From CADCWN01 sp046328475 (GTDB lineage Bacteria > Chloroflexota > Chloroflexia > Thermomicrobiales > CADCWN01): DNA of 64,000 nucleotides. Positions 25,602 through 33,306 of the stretch are shown here, in pieces. Location of the stretch: the NCBI GenBank assembly GCA_046328475.1, contig JAXLWN010000024.1, positions 1-64,000 on the forward strand, written 5' to 3'. Under the pieces are notes generated by a model. It searched no databases. It had not been told where the DNA came from and saw only the letters and a program-made list of their open reading frames with translations. The stretch's first letter is position 1. Every line of letters begins with the position of its first letter. The position numbers were made by a program, and so were the translations under genes.

Positions 25602-26057
25602 CTACCCAGCCGCCTTACTCTCTACGTGATCGTCTCCGGAAGCAGCCTTGACTCGCACGTAGCGGTCGAGGAGGTCTTCCAGAGTTGCCGTTGGATCATC
25701 GCAGCGGCCAACGTGGACCGGGGAGGTCTGAATGATAGTGCTGCGCGGCGCGGTGAGCCAGTGGAAGCGCTCCGAGTGTGGCAGGGCGGCGAGCGGGCCA
25801 CCGGCGGGATCTCCGGCGCAAATCGCCAGGAAGTTGTCGAGATGGCGCTCGATCAGCGGCAGGTTGGCGTCGGGCGCGAGGGCGCGCAGGCGGGCGCGAT
25901 CCAGCGCGACGCGAGCGGCCAGGAAGCGGCGCGTGCGCGCAAAAAGGACTACCCCCACATTGATGCATTCGCCGCGCTCGACGTGCGGCACCACGCGCAC
26001 GAGCGCGTAGCTATACCACGCGGTGGGTGAAGCGGGGGGCGAGGCGTTCCGGTCCAC
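25602..26057 (-). CDS. DUF3037 family protein
   Basis: A 151-residue protein of the DUF3037 family. WYSYALVRVVPHVERGECINVGVVLF is the family signature near residue 12, followed by AARVALDRARLRALAPDANLPLIERHL. The start is a GTG at 26057 with AGGAGG ten bases upstream, so it overlaps the end of the kinase-like gene by 47 bases in another frame. Genes of this family are commonly found beside HipA-like kinase genes. The biochemical function is unknown. Confidence 0.85.
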   Translation of the reverse strand: MDRNASPPASPTAWYSYALVRVVPHVERGECINVGVVLFARTRRFLAARVALDRARLRALAPDANLPLIERHLDNFLAICAGDPAGGPLAALPHSERFHWLTAPRSTIIQTSPVHVGRCDDPTATLEDLLDRYVRVKAASGDDHVESKAAG

Positions 26058-26871
26058 GGCCGATGGCCTCCTGCGCTTCCTGCAACCAACGGCGCGGCCC
26101 GTGCAGCCGCTCCGTGAAATAGGTGACGTAGGCCTCGCGGTGTGCCGCAAGGTCGGGAAAGATCGCTTCGCCGCCCAGCCACCCGTCTGGCACGGCGTTG
26201 ACGATGGCGCGGATCGCGTTGTCGGTAAGCAGCGGGCGCAGCCTGGCATCGGCGGCGCTCAGGTCGCCAGCACGCGCCAGCAGGACGTGATCCTTAATCT
26301 GCGGGAACGGGGATTGCACGCGCGACTCCCATCCCTCCCAGCGATGGTGAAAGAAGAGCGACGCGCCGTGGTCGATCAGCCAGAGTTTGCCGCGCCAGAG
26401 CAGCATGTTCGTGTTGCGCGCGGTGCGGTCGACGTTGGTGATATAGGCATCGAACCAGAGAATGGCTGCGGCGAGATCGGGGTCCATCTCGTGGTCCACC
26501 GCCGGATCGTAGGAGAGCGCACCTGAGAGGTAGGCGAGTCCGAAGTTGGTCCCGACGCTACCGCGCAGGATGTCCTGGATCTCCGGGTCTGGTTCGCGCT
26601 CGCCGAAATCGGCGTCGAGGCTGATCACCGCCGAGCCGGGAATCGGGAGGCCAAGGGCTTGCGCCAGCCCCGCCGCTAGCGCCTCGGCCACCAGCGCCTT
26701 CGCGCCCTGCCCCGCGCCGCGAAACTTCACCACGAAGGGACCCGCGTCGGTATCGACAACGGCCGGGAGTGAGCCCCCCTCGCGCAGCGGTACGACGTAG
26801 CGCAGTCCGGTCAGGCGCGGTAGCATCGTCGCGCCCCCGTTTGCAGCGTCATTTGGTTGCTGGTTGTCCAT
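26011..26871 (-). CDS. HipA-like kinase family protein
   Basis: A 286-residue protein of the HipA-like (HipA_2) kinase fold. FVVKFRG supplies the ATP-binding Lys, DAYITNVDRTARNTNMLLW the catalytic loop (D...R...N) and LWLIDHGASLFFHH the metal-binding DHG. It lacks the N-terminal subdomain of classical HipA, and no HipB-like helix-turn-helix gene is next to it. Its partner is instead the overlapping DUF3037 gene. ATG 26871 follows GAGGAG; 26826 is an in-frame alternative. The target is unknown; a toxin role is only an analogy. Confidence 0.85.
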   Translation of the reverse strand: MDNQQPNDAANGGATMLPRLTGLRYVVPLREGGSLPAVVDTDAGPFVVKFRGAGQGAKALVAEALAAGLAQALGLPIPGSAVISLDADFGEREPDPEIQDILRGSVGTNFGLAYLSGALSYDPAVDHEMDPDLAAAILWFDAYITNVDRTARNTNMLLWRGKLWLIDHGASLFFHHRWEGWESRVQSPFPQIKDHVLLARAGDLSAADARLRPLLTDNAIRAIVNAVPDGWLGGEAIFPDLAAHREAYVTYFTERLHGPRRWLQEAQEAIGRGPERLAPRFTHRVV

Positions 26872-26998
26872 TGCTCATCGCTCCTCGTCGCCGTGGCGAA
26901 GTATAGCCGCAAGCCGGGCAACACCGTGGGATGGCAAGGTCGTACCCTGGCTGAGAGTTCGGATGTACGTGCTGTAACAGGGTATCGAAAGAGCAATT

Positions 26999-27023
26999 TG
27001 CTTGAGTTCACTGCTTGAGTTCA
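26999..27023. promoter_or_regulatory. Direct repeat, possible toxin-antitoxin operator
   Basis: TGCTTGAGTTCA occurs twice, at 26999-27010 and 27012-27023, about 47 bases before the DUF433 gene. Repeat spacing is 13 bases. Antitoxins usually bind repeated sites close to their own promoter, so an autoregulatory operator is plausible. Confidence 0.4.
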
Positions 27024-27069
27024 TTAAACACGAATCGGCAGGTTCCTTTGCTGATGAGGAGCAGTTGTT

Positions 27070-27351
27070 ATGACGCAGTTGCTAACTGAGATTGTTGGCG
27101 GTGAACCCTACGAATATCTCCCGCTCGGTGAGTACGTTGTTCGCGCTCCTGGGGTTTGCGGGGGGCGGCCAACCTTCAAATACACCAGGATCGGGGTAAT
27201 TGGCACTCTCCAGCGCCTTGCTGCTGGAGAGGCGTTGGAAGATGTTGTTGCAGGATATGGTGGCCGAGTTTCGGCGGAGGCTGTTCGGGAGGCCATCCTG
27301 ATTGTGACGCGATCATTTCTCGAGGCGCTCCCGCCGCTTGTGGCTGCGTGA
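27070..27351 (+). CDS. DUF433 antitoxin
   Basis: A 93-residue protein with the DUF433 hallmark PGVCGGRPTFKYTRIGV (consensus G-x-CGGRP-x-x-x-x-TRI) and the helical segment GEALEDVVAGYGGRVSAEAVREAI. DUF433 proteins are DNA-binding antitoxins paired with DUF5615 PIN-like toxins. The stop codon overlaps the ATG of the next gene by one base, so the pair is coupled. A direct repeat upstream may be the operator. Confidence 0.85.
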   Translation: MTQLLTEIVGGEPYEYLPLGEYVVRAPGVCGGRPTFKYTRIGVIGTLQRLAAGEALEDVVAGYGGRVSAEAVREAILIVTRSFLEALPPLVAA

Positions 27352-27749
27352 TGATTGTCCTTGACGAGCAACTCACCGGTCGTGGGTTAGAAAGCTCGAT
27401 CGGGCGCTGGTATCGTGGAGTCGTCTGTTTCATCACGGCGTTACGGTCCAACATCGTCATCAAGGATGAGGCTATTCCTTCCCTCCTGCGTCAGCAGCGG
27501 CACCCAACGTTCGTTACCATCAACGAGCAAGACTTCTGGCGACACTGCAAAATCGACAATCGGTTCTGCGTGGTTTGCTTTGCACTCAATGACTCACAGG
27601 TTGCACTGATTGACCCTGCCCTTCGATCGATTCTTCGGCATCCGCACTTTCGAACGAAGGCGAACCGCATGGGTAGTGTCATTCGCATCAGTGAGGCGAC
27701 GGTCGCTTACTATCGCCACGACGATCAAGTTGTTCGGGCGCTGGAATGA
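27351..27749 (+). CDS. DUF5615 PIN-like toxin
   Basis: A 132-residue protein that fits the DUF5615/Mut7-C PIN-like group by position and pattern: MIVLDEQLTGRG with the first acidic residues, HPTFVTINEQDFWRH with the central D-F pair, and a CVVCFAL strand. PIN-like toxins are predicted ribonucleases. The ATG at 27351 overlaps the antitoxin stop; a GTG at 27348 is an alternative. It is longer than many DUF5615 members, and its base composition is less GC-rich than its neighbours, consistent with transfer. Confidence 0.75.
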   Translation: MIVLDEQLTGRGLESSIGRWYRGVVCFITALRSNIVIKDEAIPSLLRQQRHPTFVTINEQDFWRHCKIDNRFCVVCFALNDSQVALIDPALRSILRHPHFRTKANRMGSVIRISEATVAYYRHDDQVVRALE

Positions 27750-27875
27750 GCGCAGGCGACAGCTTCGTGCCTCTCTCTGCAATCTGATACCCGCGATGCT
27801 ATACTGGCGGCATCGGGAGCGGTGGCGATTGTCGCCCCGCTCGTTGCTCGTTTCGTGCTGGTGCAGTGCCGAACG

Positions 27876-28814
27876 ATGACCAAAACCGCGCTGGTGTATA
27901 CCCCGCTCTACCTGGGGCACGAGACCGGGAGCCATCCGGAGAATCCGGGGCGGCTGCTGGCCGTGATGTCCCACCTGGACCGTGAGGGATTGCTGGTAGA
28001 CCGGCCAATTTTCGAGCCAGAGGCGGCACCATTCGAGGCGATTGCAGCGGTCCACGATCACCGGCTCATCCGGGCGGTGCTCGATGCTGCCGAGGCGGGT
28101 GGTCGCTGGCTCGATGGCGATACTTACGTTTCGCCCGGTTCGTATGACGCGGCGGCCTTTGGTTCGGGCGGTGCGCTGGTCGCGGTGGATGCAGTGCTCC
28201 ACGACGATCCCTCGCGCGTCTTTGTGCTGCCACGGCCACCCGGGCACCATGCGACACCGGGTCGAGCGATGGGATTTTGCCTCTTTAACCACGTCGCGGT
28301 CGCGGCGCAGTATGCGCTCGATCAGCACGGTTTGGAGCGGGTGGCGATCATCGACTGGGATGTCCACCACGGCAACGGGACGCAGGATATCTTCTACGAC
28401 TCCGGGCGTGTCTTCTACGCGTCGATCCACCAGTCCCCGCTCTATCCAGGGACCGGGCAACGCGAGGAGCGCGGCGAGGGCGAGGGCACGGGGACGACGC
28501 TGAATGTGCCGCTGCCGCCTGGCGCGGACGATGCGCGCCACCTGCGCGTCCTCGACGACGAAATCCTCCCGGTCGTGCGCGCCTACCGGCCGCAGCTCAT
28601 CTTCGTGTCGGCCGGATTCGACGCGCACCACGAGGATCCGCTCGCGATGCAGCGCGTGACCGAGGATGGTTTCGCGGCGATGACCGAGCGCGTGCTGCGG
28701 CTGGCCGAAGAGTGCTGCGGTGGCCGCGTCGTCGTCTTGCTGGAAGGCGGCTACAACCACGACGCCCTCGCGCGCTCGGTCGCGGCGACCTTGCGGGTGC
28801 TTGACGAGACGTGA
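27876..28814 (+). CDS. Histone deacetylase/AcuC/AphA family protein
   Basis: A 312-residue arginase-fold zinc deacetylase. RPPGHHATPGRAMGFCLFNHVAVAA holds the tandem catalytic His, and IIDWDVHHGNGTQDIFY the metal-binding D-x-H. FVSAGFDAHHEDPL adds the last metal Asp, and LEGGYN closes the site. The substrate may be an acetylpolyamine or acetylated protein; the polyamine genes at 38-41 kb make acetylpolyamine worth testing. ATG 27876 is chosen; the frame is open to 27822. The TGA stop lies inside the first unit of the following GTGAGTC repeat. Confidence 0.92.
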   Translation: MTKTALVYTPLYLGHETGSHPENPGRLLAVMSHLDREGLLVDRPIFEPEAAPFEAIAAVHDHRLIRAVLDAAEAGGRWLDGDTYVSPGSYDAAAFGSGGALVAVDAVLHDDPSRVFVLPRPPGHHATPGRAMGFCLFNHVAVAAQYALDQHGLERVAIIDWDVHHGNGTQDIFYDSGRVFYASIHQSPLYPGTGQREERGEGEGTGTTLNVPLPPGADDARHLRVLDDEILPVVRAYRPQLIFVSAGFDAHHEDPLAMQRVTEDGFAAMTERVLRLAEECCGGRVVVLLEGGYNHDALARSVAATLRVLDET

Positions 28815-28917
28815 GTCGTGAGTCGTGAGTGTGAGAGAGCTACGCGAAGCGAATACCTACACTGGTGGCTATCAGCCAGGAGCACGACTCACGACTCACG
28901 ACTCACGACTCACGACT
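28811..28917. repeat. Inverted tandem-heptamer repeat, unit GTGAGTC
   Basis: Nearly three GTGAGTC units (28811-28830) face more than four complementary units (28883-28917) across about 52 bases. The TGA stop of the upstream gene is inside the first unit, and hisH begins 17 bases after the last. There is no T-tract, so it is not a standard terminator. Confidence 0.85.
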
Positions 28918-28934
28918 AGCGAACGGAGCGAGCC

Positions 28935-29612
28935 ATGATCGCGGTGATCGACTATGGTGCGGGCAATGTGGGGAGCGTGGTGAACGCGCTGGTCCACCTG
29001 GGCGTGCATCATCTGGTGACCGACGATCCGGCGACGATCCTGGCGGCAGACGGGGTGATCTTCCCGGGGGTTGGCGCGACAGCCGACTCGATGGCGCAGT
29101 TGCGCGCACGCGGGCTGGTCGAAGTCATCCACCAGGCGACCGCGAGCGGCAAGCCGTTTTTCGGGGTGTGCGTCGGGCAGCAGGTGCTCTTTGGCACCAG
29201 CTACGAGGGCGAGCCGCACCCCTGCCTTGGCGTGTTCGAAGGCGACGTGCGGCGCTTCCCGGATGCCGAGTTGCATGTGCCGCACATGGGCTGGAACACC
29301 GTCCGCGTGCTGCGCGAGCACCCGCTCTTCGCCGGCATTCCCGATGAGACAGCGTTCTACTTCGTCCACTCCTACTACGTCGCACCGGTGGATGCTGCGC
29401 TCGTGCTGGGCGGGACGGAGTATGGCGTGACCTTCCCGGCGGCGGTGGCGCGCGGTTCGGTGATGGCGACGCAGTTCCACCCGGAGAAGAGCGGGCGCTG
29501 GGGCTTGCAGGTCTACCGGAATTTCGCCGAGATCGTGGCGCGGCAGGCCGCCGAAGCGCGTATCACCGGGGCCGCGCAGGGGGCAATCGCCGTCGTGGGG
29601 CAGGGCGCATGA
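28935..29612 (+). CDS. hisH: Imidazole glycerol phosphate synthase, glutaminase subunit HisH
   Basis: A 225-residue class I glutamine amidotransferase that supplies ammonia to HisF in histidine biosynthesis. IDYGAGNVGSV opens the fold, the nucleophile Cys lies in FGVCVGQQVLFG near residue 79 (usual motif G-x-C-L-G-x-Q), and the His-Glu pair is in ATQFHPEKSGRWG near residue 180. The stop overlaps the hisA start (ATGA). The C-terminus is about 20 residues longer than usual. HisF is encoded two genes downstream. Confidence 0.95.
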   Translation: MIAVIDYGAGNVGSVVNALVHLGVHHLVTDDPATILAADGVIFPGVGATADSMAQLRARGLVEVIHQATASGKPFFGVCVGQQVLFGTSYEGEPHPCLGVFEGDVRRFPDAELHVPHMGWNTVRVLREHPLFAGIPDETAFYFVHSYYVAPVDAALVLGGTEYGVTFPAAVARGSVMATQFHPEKSGRWGLQVYRNFAEIVARQAAEARITGAAQGAIAVVGQGA

Positions 29613-30331
29613 TCGTCATCCCTTCGATTGACCTGCGCGACGGGCGCTGCGTGCGCCTGCTCCAGGGTGATTTCGCGCACGAGACGGTCTATGGCGACGA
29701 TCCGGTGGCGATCGCGCGGCGGTGGGAGGAGGCCGGGGCGGCGATCCTGCACGTTGTTGACCTGGATGGTTCGCGCGAGGGCGTCCCGGCGCAGGCCCGG
29801 ATCGTCGCCGCGATCGCCGCCGCGCTGACGATCCCGGTGCAAATCGGCGGCGGGATGCGGGCGCTGGAGCACATCGAGGAGGCGTTCGCGAACGGGGTGG
29901 CGCGGGTGGTCCTCGGCACGGCGGCGCTGGAGAATCGCGATCTGCTGGCAGCGGCGCTGGCGCGCTGGGGATCGGAGCGGATCGTCCTGGGCCTGGATGC
30001 GCGCAACGGGTTGGTGGCAACCCACGCCTGGCAGGCGACATCGGATGTGCGGGCGACCGATCTGGTGCGCGCTCTCGCGCCGTTGGGCCTGGGGCGCGTC
30101 ATCTATACCGATATCAATCGCGATGGCACGTTGCACGCGCCGAACTATGGCGCGCTGGCCGAGATTGCCTCAGCCTCGGGTCTGGCGGTGATCGCCTCGG
30201 GTGGCGTGGCGCGGCGCGAGCAGCTTGCGACCCTCGCCGCGATTCCCGGTGTCGAGGGCGCGATTCTCGGTCGCGCGCTCTATACCAGGGATGTCGTGTT
30301 GGGACCTGGGGAATGGGAAGTACGAAGTTAG
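29609..30331 (+). CDS. hisA: ProFAR isomerase HisA
   Basis: A 240-residue (beta/alpha)8 isomerase, the fourth step of histidine biosynthesis. IPSIDLRDGRCVRLLQGDF has the catalytic Asp near residue 8, and VIYTDINRDGTL has the second Asp near residue 170. VQIGGGMR and IASGGVARREQL are the phosphate-binding strands. It overlaps hisH by four bases. The last six residues (EWEVRS) and the TAG stop are encoded by the first arm of the adjacent GAAGTAC repeat, so the repeat appears to have grown into the gene end. Confidence 0.95.
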   Translation: MIVIPSIDLRDGRCVRLLQGDFAHETVYGDDPVAIARRWEEAGAAILHVVDLDGSREGVPAQARIVAAIAAALTIPVQIGGGMRALEHIEEAFANGVARVVLGTAALENRDLLAAALARWGSERIVLGLDARNGLVATHAWQATSDVRATDLVRALAPLGLGRVIYTDINRDGTLHAPNYGALAEIASASGLAVIASGGVARREQLATLAAIPGVEGAILGRALYTRDVVLGPGEWEVRS

Positions 30332-30404
30332 AAACACGAAGAACGAACAAGACTTCCCCAGCAACTTCCCAACTTCGTACTTCGTCGTTCGTCCTTCGTA
30401 CTTC
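30315..30404. repeat. Inverted tandem-heptamer repeat, unit GAAGTAC
   Basis: A purine-rich arm with degenerate GAAGTAC units (30315-30347) and a pyrimidine-rich arm (30364-30404, CTTCGTA units) fill the gap between hisA and the coiled-coil gene. The first arm contains the hisA stop. The same unit is used at 37671-37767. Confidence 0.8.
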
Positions 30405-30412
30405 AGCGGAGC

Positions 30413-31534
30413 ATGCTGGTGGGCCTGAACATTCGCGATAATAACATTACCGGCGATGAGCGACGGAAGCGGGATGAGGCGCTGCTGAATTCCCTGCGCG
30501 AGCAGGTGGAAGAGTTGCGCCTGCTGCTGAGGGAAAGTACCAGCCGCCAGGCCACGGTCGAGGAAGCGCAGCGGAAGCTGGAAGAGACCGTCGGTGGCTA
30601 TGCGGAGCGCATCGATGCGGCGCGGGCCGAGGCGCGTGGGCTGAACGAGGCGCGAATCACCGAGGTGACCCGCCTGCGCGGGGAATTGGAGGAGATCGAC
30701 GCGCGCTATTCGGCTGCGGTGGTGCCGATTCCGCACTTGCAGGCGCAGCTCAACGAATTTGGGTCGCAGACGCGGTCGCGCCTGCAAGAATTGGAGAAGG
30801 ATCGCGGCCGGTTTGGCGAGTTGCAGGTGCAAATCGATCGCTTGCCGCCGCAAGTTGATCGCGGCATCGAGATTGCGCGCGAGGCCCGCGACCAGATCGG
30901 CAGCCTGCGCGGCGAGATCGACGCGGCGCGCAAGGATTGGCAGAAGGCGAGCGATACCGTCGGGATTGTGGAGCAGGATGTCCGTCGGCGTGTAACCGAC
31001 ATGGTGACCCGCGTGCAAGAAGCGAACGAGCGGATCGACCGCCTGAAAGACGAGTTGCCGCCACTTGGCTCGCAGATCGATCGGGTGCGCCGAGAGGTAC
31101 ACGAGGTGCTGCCGAAGTTTGATCAGTTATCGAAATCCGCCTTCGATCTGCAAGAGTCGGTCGATCGCGTGGGGGCACTCAGCTTTGATCGCCACTCCCA
31201 GGCGGTGAAGCGGACCGATGAGGTGCGCGAGATCCTGGAGGAACGCATCCGGATTGTGGAGCGGCTGAACGATACGCGTTTTGGCTCCACGATGAAACGG
31301 TTCGATGAACTGGAAGATGCCGACCGCGCGATCGGCCACCGCATCACGCTGCTGGCGGTGCGCCTCGATGAACTGCGCGACCAGGACGCCGCGATTCGCC
31401 TGGAGATGCGTCGCCTGGAGGAGATGCGGATCAGGGTCCGCCTCGAACAGGCGCAGGAGGAGGCGCACGCCTTCGGCGAGCGTCTGGCGCAGATTCAAGC
31501 GCAATATTCAGATGACGAGGACGACGAACTGTAG
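30413..31534 (+). CDS. Long coiled-coil protein of unknown function
   Basis: A 373-residue protein that is almost wholly helical heptad sequence rich in Glu, Arg, Leu and Gln (for example REQVEELRLLLRES and LQELEKDRGRFGELQVQIDRL), ending in an acidic DDEDDEL tail. It has no signal peptide, membrane segment or catalytic motif. Length and pattern suggest a rod-like structural or scaffold protein. It lies between hisA and hisF, separated from each by repeat elements. A role in histidine synthesis is not supported by sequence. I do not recognise the family. Confidence 0.75.
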   Translation: MLVGLNIRDNNITGDERRKRDEALLNSLREQVEELRLLLRESTSRQATVEEAQRKLEETVGGYAERIDAARAEARGLNEARITEVTRLRGELEEIDARYSAAVVPIPHLQAQLNEFGSQTRSRLQELEKDRGRFGELQVQIDRLPPQVDRGIEIAREARDQIGSLRGEIDAARKDWQKASDTVGIVEQDVRRRVTDMVTRVQEANERIDRLKDELPPLGSQIDRVRREVHEVLPKFDQLSKSAFDLQESVDRVGALSFDRHSQAVKRTDEVREILEERIRIVERLNDTRFGSTMKRFDELEDADRAIGHRITLLAVRLDELRDQDAAIRLEMRRLEEMRIRVRLEQAQEEAHAFGERLAQIQAQYSDDEDDEL

Positions 31535-31544
31535 ATCAGCGCAT

Positions 31545-31591
31545 CCGTGGGTCCGTGCATGAGATAACGGACGCACAGACGCACTGACACA
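31545..31591. repeat. Degenerate inverted octamer-type repeat
   Basis: GTGGGTCCGTGC on one side and ACGGACGCACAGACGCAC on the other resemble the perfect element at 55141-55210 but are decayed. It fills the gap before hisF. Confidence 0.5.
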
Positions 31592-31608
31592 CTAAAACAC
31601 GGGACACG

Positions 31609-32421
31609 ATGTTGACGCGACGAATCATCCCCTGCCTCGACGTGACCGGCGGGCGCGTGGTGAAGGGGACACAGTTCCTGAATCTGCGCGATGCGGGCGA
31701 TCCGGTCGAACTGGCCGCGTACTACGACGCCGAGGGCGCGGATGAGTTGACCTTTTACGACATCACCGCTTCCAGCGACGGTCGCGCGATCATGATCGAG
31801 ACGGTGCGGCGCGTGGCGCGGCAGGTCTTCATCCCGCTCACGGTCGGTGGTGGGGTGCGGACGGTCGAGAACATGTACGACCTGTTGCGGGCTGGCGCGG
31901 AGAAGGTGAGCGTCAACACGGCGGCCATCAGCAACCCGCAACTGATTGCGGATGGCGCGGCGCGCTTCGGATCGCAGGCGATCGTGCTCTCGATCGACGC
32001 AACCGCGAAGCCCGGTGGCGGCTGGGAGGTCGTCACCCACGGCGGGCGGAATCGCACCGGACTCGATGCCGTCGAATGGGCGCGGCGCGGGGTGGAACTC
32101 GGCGCGGGCGAGATCGTGCTGAATAGCATCGACGCCGATGGCACGAAAGAGGGCTACGAACTCGGCCTGACCGGGGCGGTGTCGCTGGCCGTGCGGGTGC
32201 CCGTCGTCGCGTCGGGCGGTGCCGGGACCTTGCAGCACCTCGCCGATGCGCTCGGCGCGGGGGCACACGCGGTGCTGGCGGCGTCGATTTTCCACTTCCG
32301 CACGCACAGCATCGCCGAGGCGAAGGAGTATCTGGCGGCGCGCGGCTTCCCGATGCGATCAGTAGACAGTAGGCCGTTGACAGTCCACGGCAGTTCGGAG
32401 GCGATCAGTGTCCGGGGCTGA
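31609..32421 (+). CDS. hisF: Imidazole glycerol phosphate synthase, cyclase subunit HisF
   Basis: A 270-residue (beta/alpha)8 cyclase. IIPCLDVTGGRVVKGTQF has the catalytic Asp near residue 11, and LNSIDADGTKEGYELGL the second Asp near residue 130. VGGGVRTVENM and VASGGAGTLQHL bind phosphate. The normal family end is at about residue 252 (YLAARGFPMR). The last ~18 residues (SVDSRPLTVHGSSEAISVRG region) are extra and are encoded by repeat-like CAGTAGA units. The stop lies 14 bases inside the next gene. Confidence 0.95.
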   Translation: MLTRRIIPCLDVTGGRVVKGTQFLNLRDAGDPVELAAYYDAEGADELTFYDITASSDGRAIMIETVRRVARQVFIPLTVGGGVRTVENMYDLLRAGAEKVSVNTAAISNPQLIADGAARFGSQAIVLSIDATAKPGGGWEVVTHGGRNRTGLDAVEWARRGVELGAGEIVLNSIDADGTKEGYELGLTGAVSLAVRVPVVASGGAGTLQHLADALGAGAHAVLAASIFHFRTHSIAEAKEYLAARGFPMRSVDSRPLTVHGSSEAISVRG

Positions 32422-32944
32422 CGCCGGGATTCCGGCCTGGCAACGTCTGCTCGCACGGCCGCGCCGCCTGCACCGGCTGGCGACGGTCGGGCTGTGGCTG
32501 GCGGCGATCGTGGTCGGGACCGACGCCTTTCTGCGCGGTGCGCCGGGCGGCGTCTCCGATGACGTCCGCATCCTGACCTACCTCTTCGATGGCTTTGCCT
32601 GGATCACGGTGCTCCTGTCGGCGTGTGCCGAAGCGTACCTGGCGGCACACTCGGCGACGCGACCGCGAGCGGGTGGTCGCCCGCACTTCCAGATTGTTTT
32701 TGTCCTCGGCGTGATGATTAGCCTGACGCTGGTGACTGCCTACTCGATCCTCGGCAATTCCTCGCCGGAGTCGATCGGGATGATCGGACGGTTGGTGAAG
32801 GCTGGGCTTGCGGCGCTCTTGCCGCTGGTCGTCGGGGTCACACTCACCTCTGGTCTGGCGATCGCCTGGTCGATCTGGATCCAGCCGCGCCTGGAGTCGT
32901 ATCTGGAAGCGCGGCTGCGCGAACTGGAGCGGCAGCAGCGCTGA
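32408..32944 (+). CDS. Membrane protein of unknown function
   Basis: A 178-residue protein with four predicted membrane segments: about residues 25-45 (TVGLWLAAIVVGTDAFL), 58-78, 97-117 (IVFVLGVMISLTLVTAYSI) and 130-152 (GLAALLPLVVGVTLTSGLAI). The C-terminus is charged and cytoplasmic-looking (ESYLEARLRELERQQR). The GTG start lies inside the end of hisF, so translation is coupled. I do not recognise the family. It ends the his-linked cluster. Confidence 0.7.
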   Translation: MSGADAGIPAWQRLLARPRRLHRLATVGLWLAAIVVGTDAFLRGAPGGVSDDVRILTYLFDGFAWITVLLSACAEAYLAAHSATRPRAGGRPHFQIVFVLGVMISLTLVTAYSILGNSSPESIGMIGRLVKAGLAALLPLVVGVTLTSGLAIAWSIWIQPRLESYLEARLRELERQQR

Positions 32945-33179
32945 GATCGGCACGGTATCTTGCCACAAATGCGCGGCCTGCTAGGTCGGTTTCGCCTCGT
33001 CTCTACCGTCGCCACGATTGAGCCAAACACTAACCAGCCCTTTTAAGCCTCGTTCACACGGTACCTGATAGCTTGTCGCCGGGTGCTGCCGCTGCTGGTG
33101 TCTTCGAACGGTGGGGTGCTTGTCGGGCGTCGGCGAAGCGCCTGATACCCCGGACCCACAGCAAGACGGTTCCGCCACC

Positions 33180-33210
33180 GCGCCCCGGACGCTCGTCCGG
33201 GGCGCTTTCT
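33180..33210 (+). terminator. Strong hairpin terminator or attenuator before the pdh operon
   Basis: GCGCCCCGGAC (33180-33190) pairs perfectly with GTCCGGGGCGC (33195-33205) around GCTC and is followed by TTTCT. It may end the his-linked transcript or act as an attenuator; a separate promoter follows it. The 230 bases upstream (32945-33179) hold no gene. I looked there for a TPP riboswitch and did not find the conserved core. Confidence 0.7.
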
Positions 33211-33226
33211 GCGTGGGTGTCCCGCC

Positions 33227-33257
33227 TTGCACAAGCAGCGACCAGATCGGCTATGAT
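33227..33257 (+). promoter_or_regulatory. Putative promoter of the 2-oxoacid dehydrogenase operon
   Basis: TTGCAC (33227-33232) and TATGAT (33252-33257), spacer 19 bases, 50 bases before the E1-alpha start and just after the hairpin at 33180-33210. The long spacer lowers confidence. Confidence 0.45.
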
Positions 33258-33306
33258 GCGCCCGGCATTGAACAAGCCACGCCAGACAACGACGGGAGGG
33301 ACGCGC

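Noticed and set aside
26011..26057. Frameshift between the HipA-like and DUF3037 genes
   Set aside because: Both families are complete on their own; a GTG with a good ribosome-binding site explains the overlap.
28811..28917. CRISPR array
   Set aside because: Units are 7 bases with no spacers and the two arms are complementary; no cas genes are in the window.
33050..33180. TPP riboswitch before the pdh operon
   Set aside because: GGGGTGC and CCTGAT fragments are present, but the conserved CTGAGA core and the second helix set are missing.
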